Shown piece after piece: positions 7,092-10,700 of a stretch of DNA of 10,700 nt. Position 1 is the first letter of the stretch. The number at the start of each line of letters is the position of its first letter. The notes beneath the pieces are model-generated. The model was given only the letters and a program-made list of their open reading frames with translations, had not been told where the DNA came from and ran no database searches. Source of the stretch: Gammaproteobacteria bacterium (GTDB taxonomy: Bacteria > Pseudomonadota > Gammaproteobacteria > S012-40); NCBI GenBank assembly GCA_029879945.1, contig JAOUPJ010000108.1, positions 1 through 10,700 of the forward strand, read 5' to 3'. The translations under genes and the position numbers were made by a program.

Positions 7092-8021
7092 CTACAGTTT
7101 CTCAACGCAGTCTTTCACACTATGGGTGGGATGCCATCCCAACTCCTGTTTAGCTCGGCAATTCGACACCGTCAGCGGGTATTGCATGCCGTTAAACCAA
7201 CCGGGCTCTTCGGCAATACTGCTGAACTTCCACAAGTGTTTATGTGCCAGCTGTAAGGCCTTGTAGGGTAATGGCAAGGCTTTTTTTCTACGGAATTTAA
7301 TCATCTCGCTGAAAGGCATGGAATCATCGGTAGCAATATTGTAGCTCGCCGAATGGCTTGCCTTTCTGCTCAGGATCATCGCTGAGCACACATCATCTTC
7401 CCACACACATTGAGTTAGGGGCTCCGGTTTGGGTAAGGCTGGATAAAACGGTAGTTGTAAAAGAGTGCGTAGAAAAGGCTGGCAGTTGGGTCCCAGTATG
7501 ACATGGGGGCGCAAGCGAGTAATGATCATGTTGGGGTTTTTGTTCTCCAATCCATCCAGGATGTCTTCGACGGCATTTTTGTCTTCGGAGTAGGAAAAGT
7601 CAGGCATTATTCTTCTAGTCTGGTATTCATCGATGGAGTAGGGATTGTCTGGCCAGGCGCCATACACTGCGCTGCTGGAAAGATGGACCAATCGTTTTAC
7701 CTTATTAGTGCTTGCCATCTCAAAAATTCGCTTCGAGCCATTTACATTGATATCCCGTATCAGCTCGCGATTGTTTCTCGCTTTACCCAGACTGCTACGC
7801 AGGACGATGAAGGCAAGGTGATACACCAAATCGGTTCCCGCAAATAGGGGAGCAATCTTAATGTCGCGGATGTCTGCCCTTACCGGCGTAAATTTGTGGT
7901 GTTTGAAACTTCCCGGGCGCCAGTCTATTCCGATGACTTCTTTCACGTCGTCACAGGCGCAGAGGCGGGGCAGAAAAGGGCGGGCAAGGCAGGATGATGA
8001 GCCGGTGACGATAACTTTCAT
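7092..8021 (-). CDS. NAD-dependent epimerase/dehydratase (extended SDR family)
   Basis: This 309-residue protein has a Rossmann fold of the extended SDR type, whose members act on nucleotide sugars, steroids or other alcohols and ketones. The cofactor loop near the N-terminus reads VTGSSSCLAR. The usual TGxxGxxG/A has Ser10 in place of the second glycine and Ala13 in place of the third, which is atypical. Asp33 at the end of beta-2 favours NAD over NADP. The catalytic set is present: LSSSAVYG (114-121), Tyr144 and Lys148 in YSEDK. RPHVILGP (171-178) is the normal substrate-side strand. The C-terminus shows the common ELGWHPTHS pattern. The gene starts 11 bp after the stop of the LLM oxidoreductase gene on the same strand, with no clear Shine-Dalgarno, so the two probably share one transcript. 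Substrate is unknown; family assignment is firm. Confidence 0.92.
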   Translation of the reverse strand: MKVIVTGSSSCLARPFLPRLCACDDVKEVIGIDWRPGSFKHHKFTPVRADIRDIKIAPLFAGTDLVYHLAFIVLRSSLGKARNNRELIRDINVNGSKRIFEMASTNKVKRLVHLSSSAVYGAWPDNPYSIDEYQTRRIMPDFSYSEDKNAVEDILDGLENKNPNMIITRLRPHVILGPNCQPFLRTLLQLPFYPALPKPEPLTQCVWEDDVCSAMILSRKASHSASYNIATDDSMPFSEMIKFRRKKALPLPYKALQLAHKHLWKFSSIAEEPGWFNGMQYPLTVSNCRAKQELGWHPTHSVKDCVEKL

Positions 8022-8032
8022 AAATATTGATT

Positions 8033-9136
8033 CTACACGCAGGCCTCTGTCGGTCTAATTTCGGTATGCGAGTCAAACTCTGGAATCACTTCCTCGCTTA
8101 AAAGAGTCATGCTTTCTTGTATGATCTCAGTAGGCAAGGCGCCTGCCCCCACCGCACATAAGATGTGATCCACGCCCTGTTTTTGAAACATGCGAAATTT
8201 CTTTTTGCAAGTTTCCGGGTTGCCGACTACCACCATGTCCATGGTTTCCAATAGGCGCAGATGCACTGCTTTATCAAATATCCCATTGAGCAGGCCCCAG
8301 CGCTTGTAGTATTCATAACTATTATAGAGTTTGCTGAGCACAGGACGCGTCTGGTTGAGTAGTTCCTGATAAAACCATTCGAAAACAGGTTTGGCCAATT
8401 TTCTGGCTCGGGACTCGTCCTCCAGGCACAATACGCCCACTGTCATACCCACGCGCGGTTTATTGAGGTGATTGGTATTTTGAACTTGTCGCCAAGTCTT
8501 CTGGTAGAGCTTGATGTCTTCTTTTACCATGAACCAGGGTTTGAAGGGTCCCGCCAGCGCACCCACACCGAGTCTGGCTGCCATTTCAAAACTTTCAGGG
8601 CTCACCGCCGCCATCCACACCGGAGGATGGGGTTGTTGCAGTGGTTTTGGTAGTATCTCCAGTGAATCTACAGAAAAGTGCTGACCTTTGAATTTCACTG
8701 GGCCTAGTTTGAAGGATTCCAGGATAATATTGAGGCTCTCTTCGGTACGTGTTCGGCTCTCAGCCATGGAAACACCAAAGGCTTCGTATTCTTTGGGCGA
8801 GAAGCCCCGGCCAAAACCAAATTCCACGCGTCCATTGCTGAGCTGGTCCAGCGTGGCCAACTGTTCTGCGACCTGGATTGGATGGTGATAGGGCAGGGGA
8901 ATGATTCCGTGACCCAGGCGCAGCCGTTTGGTGCGTTGTGATGCCGCGGCCAGAAACAGAGTAGGGGCACTGCTGTGAGAATATTCCCTCATAAAGTGAT
9001 GCTCAACCAGCCAAATGGTGTTGAATAGTAAGGTGTCTGCATGCTCTAGCTCAGTTAGGCTATTATGGAACACTTGGTTTTCAGTAAGACCAGAGTTGGG
9101 CGGAACAGATAATTCGTAAAAAAGATCAAATTTCAT
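8033..9136 (-). CDS. LLM class flavin-dependent oxidoreductase (bacterial luciferase-like monooxygenase)
   Basis: This is a luciferase-like TIM-barrel enzyme that would use reduced FMN or F420-type flavin with oxygen or another acceptor. From the ATG at 9136 it has 367 residues. Family features are MKFDLFYEL at the N-terminus, WLVEHHF (42-48), whose His pair lines up with the active-site His of LuxA, RLGHGIIPLPYHHP (73-86), GRVEFGFGRG (102-111) and VWMAAVSPESFEMAARLG (173-190). The C-terminal GNPETCKKKF segment is also typical. The frame can be opened at a TTG at 9148, but ATG 9136 matches family N-termini; neither has a good ribosome site. It heads a probable two-gene unit with the SDR. It is a single-component relative and not evidence of light production. 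Substrate is unknown. Confidence 0.92.
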   Translation of the reverse strand: MKFDLFYELSVPPNSGLTENQVFHNSLTELEHADTLLFNTIWLVEHHFMREYSHSSAPTLFLAAASQRTKRLRLGHGIIPLPYHHPIQVAEQLATLDQLSNGRVEFGFGRGFSPKEYEAFGVSMAESRTRTEESLNIILESFKLGPVKFKGQHFSVDSLEILPKPLQQPHPPVWMAAVSPESFEMAARLGVGALAGPFKPWFMVKEDIKLYQKTWRQVQNTNHLNKPRVGMTVGVLCLEDESRARKLAKPVFEWFYQELLNQTRPVLSKLYNSYEYYKRWGLLNGIFDKAVHLRLLETMDMVVVGNPETCKKKFRMFQKQGVDHILCAVGAGALPTEIIQESMTLLSEEVIPEFDSHTEIRPTEACV

Positions 9137-9223
9137 GGGTGGGGCCAAGTCCAGGGCCGAGAGTTGTATAAATTTAATGCATCGTAATAATCTTTTGGTC
9201 TGTACGTCAAGAAATCACTCTGC

Positions 9224-9252
9224 TTGTACCTGGAGTAATACTTGCGTACGAT
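9224..9252 (+). promoter_or_regulatory. mlaF: Candidate sigma-70 promoter for mlaFE
   Basis: TTGTAC (9224-9229) and TACGAT (9247-9252) are 17 bp apart, giving a start near 9259 and a leader of about 40 nt. The -10 matches four of six consensus positions and the -35 matches three. The -10 includes part of a CGTACG palindrome (9245-9250). It sits in the 164-bp gap between divergent genes where an mla promoter is expected. No strong minus-strand promoter was seen. Confidence 0.35.
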
Positions 9253-9282
9253 TGGGATTATCTTGCAAACTTGTTGAGTACT

Positions 9283-9287
9283 AAGGA
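9283..9287 (+). promoter_or_regulatory. mlaF: Ribosome binding site of mlaF
   Basis: AAGGA lies 13 bases before the ATG at 9301, slightly further than ideal. An in-frame TAA occupies 9298-9300, directly before the ATG, so translation cannot begin further upstream. The two together settle the start. Confidence 0.55.
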
Positions 9288-9300
9288 TTTGTTACTTTAA

Positions 9301-10113
9301 ATGGGGCTGAGTGAATCAAACAACAAGAACCTGGTGGAGATCCGTAATCTCACCTTTTCACGCAGCGGTCGCCTGATTGTTGAAAACATCGACTTGGATA
9401 TTCCAAGGGGGAAGGTGACCACGATTATCGGCCCCAGTGGAACCGGTAAGACCACCTTATTGCATCTGATGACAGGTCAATTGCTCCCGGATTCAGGCTC
9501 TGTGCGCGTCGATGGCCTGGAAGTGCCGAATTTGAAGAGAGAGGAGCTCTTTGCCTTGAGAAAACGAATGGGCATGATGTTCCAGAGTGGGGCCTTATTT
9601 ACCGACCTCACCGTTTTTGAGAATGTGGCCTTTCCGTTAAGGATGCATACAGACTTGAATGAACGCATGATCCACGATCTCGTCTTACTTAAACTTGAAG
9701 CAGTGGGTTTGCGTGGTGCCAAAGATAAATTTCCCAGTGAATTGTCTGGTGGAATGAAGCGGCGAGTCGCGCTGGCGCGAACGATCGCGCTGGACCCTAT
9801 GATGATCATGTATGACGAGCCTTTCACCGGGCAGGACCCCATCACCGTGGGCGTGATCATGAAGCTTATTCGCTTGGTAAATGATCAATTAGGTCTCACC
9901 AGCGTTTTAGTCTCGCACGATGTGAAAGAGGTCTCTGAAATATCAGATCATATCTATCTGGTGGCGGATACGAAAGTGATCGCCCACGGATCACCGGCTG
10001 AATTGCACCAGTCGGACTCCGGCTGGGTCAAACAATTTTTAAATGGGATGGCGGATGGGCCCGTGCCTTATCACTATCCGGCAAAAGACTATTTAACTGA
10101 TCTAATAGGCTAA
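9301..10113 (+). CDS. mlaF: Phospholipid ABC transporter ATP-binding protein MlaF
   Basis: MlaF is the cytoplasmic ATPase of the MlaFEDB complex, which moves phospholipids between the inner and outer membranes to keep outer-membrane lipid asymmetry. All ABC motifs are present in 270 residues: Walker A GPSGTGKT (44-51), Q-loop Gln95, signature LSGGM (148-152), Walker B ending in D172-E173 and switch His206. MlaF-specific stretches are MMFQSGALFTDLTVFENVAF (92-111), the MYDEPFTGQDP block (170-180) and GLTSVLVSHDV (198-208). The length matches E. coli MlaF. The gene is followed after 2 bp by mlaE, so the two are surely co-transcribed. Confidence in the family is high; the exact direction of lipid flow is not decided by sequence. 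Confidence 0.97.
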   Translation: MGLSESNNKNLVEIRNLTFSRSGRLIVENIDLDIPRGKVTTIIGPSGTGKTTLLHLMTGQLLPDSGSVRVDGLEVPNLKREELFALRKRMGMMFQSGALFTDLTVFENVAFPLRMHTDLNERMIHDLVLLKLEAVGLRGAKDKFPSELSGGMKRRVALARTIALDPMMIMYDEPFTGQDPITVGVIMKLIRLVNDQLGLTSVLVSHDVKEVSEISDHIYLVADTKVIAHGSPAELHQSDSGWVKQFLNGMADGPVPYHYPAKDYLTDLIG

Positions 10114-10115
10114 AG

Positions 10116-10700
10116 ATGGGAATGGACTGGTTTCAATCATTTGGTGCTAAGGTTCTGCAATTTTTCGCAAGGCTGGGTCGGGGGACGCTCTTCTTCTGGC
10201 GAGTTATGCAGGCCACTCCCAGTTTGATTACGAATCTGGGCCTGCTTATCAAGCAGCTTCATTCTGTTGGAGTCCTGTCTTTGCTCATCATCGCCATTTC
10301 TGGCATCACGGTGGGCATGGTTTTGGGATTACAAGGTTATAACACCCTGGTGGATTTCGGCGCTGAGGAATCGCTTGGTCAGGCTGTTGCATTGTCTTTA
10401 GTAAGGGAATTGGGCCCAGTGTTAACGGCGTTACTCTTTGCGGGTCGAGCGGGTTCGGCACTCACAGCCGAAATTGGCTTGATGAAAGTCACTGAGCAGA
10501 TTCCCGCCATGGAAATGATGGCCGTTGACCCATTCAAACGAGTGATTGCCCCCCGGTTTTTGGCTGGCATTATATCCATGCCGCTGTTGGCCGCAATTTT
10601 CAGCGCAATCGGCATATTAGGTGGCTATTTCGTTGGGGTGGGATTGCTGGGAATAGATACGGGCTCTTTTTGGTCACAGATGCAGGCCAAGGTGGACTTC
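10116..10700 (+). CDS. mlaE: Phospholipid ABC transporter permease MlaE (3' end outside window)
   Basis: MlaE is the inner-membrane permease of the Mla phospholipid transporter. The frame from ATG 10116 stays open for 195 codons to the window edge, about three quarters of the usual 260 residues. It reads MGMDWFQSFG at the start. Family hallmarks follow: QLHSVGVLSLLIIAISG, GMVLGLQGY, the ALSLVRELGPVLTALLFAGR stretch and EIGLMKVTEQIPAMEMMAVDP. A second ATG two codons later (10122) is an equally possible start; the AGG at 10107-10109 is well placed for the first. Only 2 bp separate it from the mlaF stop. mlaD, mlaC and mlaB would be expected beyond the window. No break or unusual residue is visible. 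Confidence 0.95.
   Translation, partial: MGMDWFQSFGAKVLQFFARLGRGTLFFWRVMQATPSLITNLGLLIKQLHSVGVLSLLIIAISGITVGMVLGLQGYNTLVDFGAEESLGQAVALSLVRELGPVLTALLFAGRAGSALTAEIGLMKVTEQIPAMEMMAVDPFKRVIAPRFLAGIISMPLLAAIFSAIGILGGYFVGVGLLGIDTGSFWSQMQAKVDF

Noticed and set aside
8033..9136. Possible bioluminescence (lux) gene
   Set aside because: Only one luciferase-like chain is present, with no luxB or luxCDE; the LLM family is broad and mostly non-luminescent.
9137..9148. TTG start four codons upstream for the LLM oxidoreductase
   Set aside because: ATG 9136 gives the family-like MKFDLFYEL start, and the TTG has no ribosome site.
10379..10615. A 78-codon minus-strand frame inside mlaE
   Set aside because: It is antisense to the conserved MlaE core, and its translation is a low-complexity shadow.

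Overview
The window looks like ordinary chromosome from a gammaproteobacterium, perhaps a marine or environmental one. The evidence is the mlaF-mlaE pair, a PAS histidine kinase of the type usual in Gammaproteobacteria, an AI-2E family permease and moderate base composition. I can support eight protein-coding genes, two of them cut by the window edges. I see no tRNA, rRNA, CRISPR array, insertion sequence or phage gene.

Layout. (1) 1-3410, plus strand: the 3' part of a hydantoinase/oxoprolinase A-type gene, then with zero spacing a 489-residue lipoprotein of unknown function. (2) 3418-4985, minus strand: a single-domain cyclic-nucleotide-binding protein followed through an ATGA overlap by an AI-2E family membrane permease. 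(3) 4986-5352: an AT-rich divergent control region with a perfect 8-bp-arm inverted repeat just downstream of a possible promoter. (4) 5353-7089, plus strand: an orphan membrane histidine kinase (TM, extracytoplasmic sensor, TM, PAS, HisKA, HATPase) with no receiver domain and no response regulator beside it. (5) 7092-9136, minus strand: a luciferase-like flavin monooxygenase followed by an extended-SDR NAD-dependent epimerase/dehydratase, 11 bp apart. (6) 9149-9300: a divergent promoter region. (7) 9301-10700, plus strand: mlaF and the start of mlaE, which is open to the window edge; these form the ATPase-permease core of the Mla phospholipid transport system.

How the genes may work together. 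mlaFE is one functional unit and mlaDCB would be expected to follow. The LLM oxidoreductase and the SDR are probably co-transcribed and may act on one unknown small molecule. The cyclic-nucleotide-binding protein and the AI-2E permease are the most suggestive pair: a cytoplasmic ligand sensor with no DNA-binding domain is translationally coupled to a transporter. The hyuA-type gene would normally work with a HyuB partner, which is not downstream and may lie before the window. The rest look like unrelated neighbouring transcription units. Two convergent gene pairs end only 7 bp and 2 bp apart.

Nothing here is clearly a new defence or mobile system. The best leads are the CNB/AI-2E operon, the uncharacterised lipoprotein, the kinase's sensor domain and the inverted repeat upstream of the kinase.
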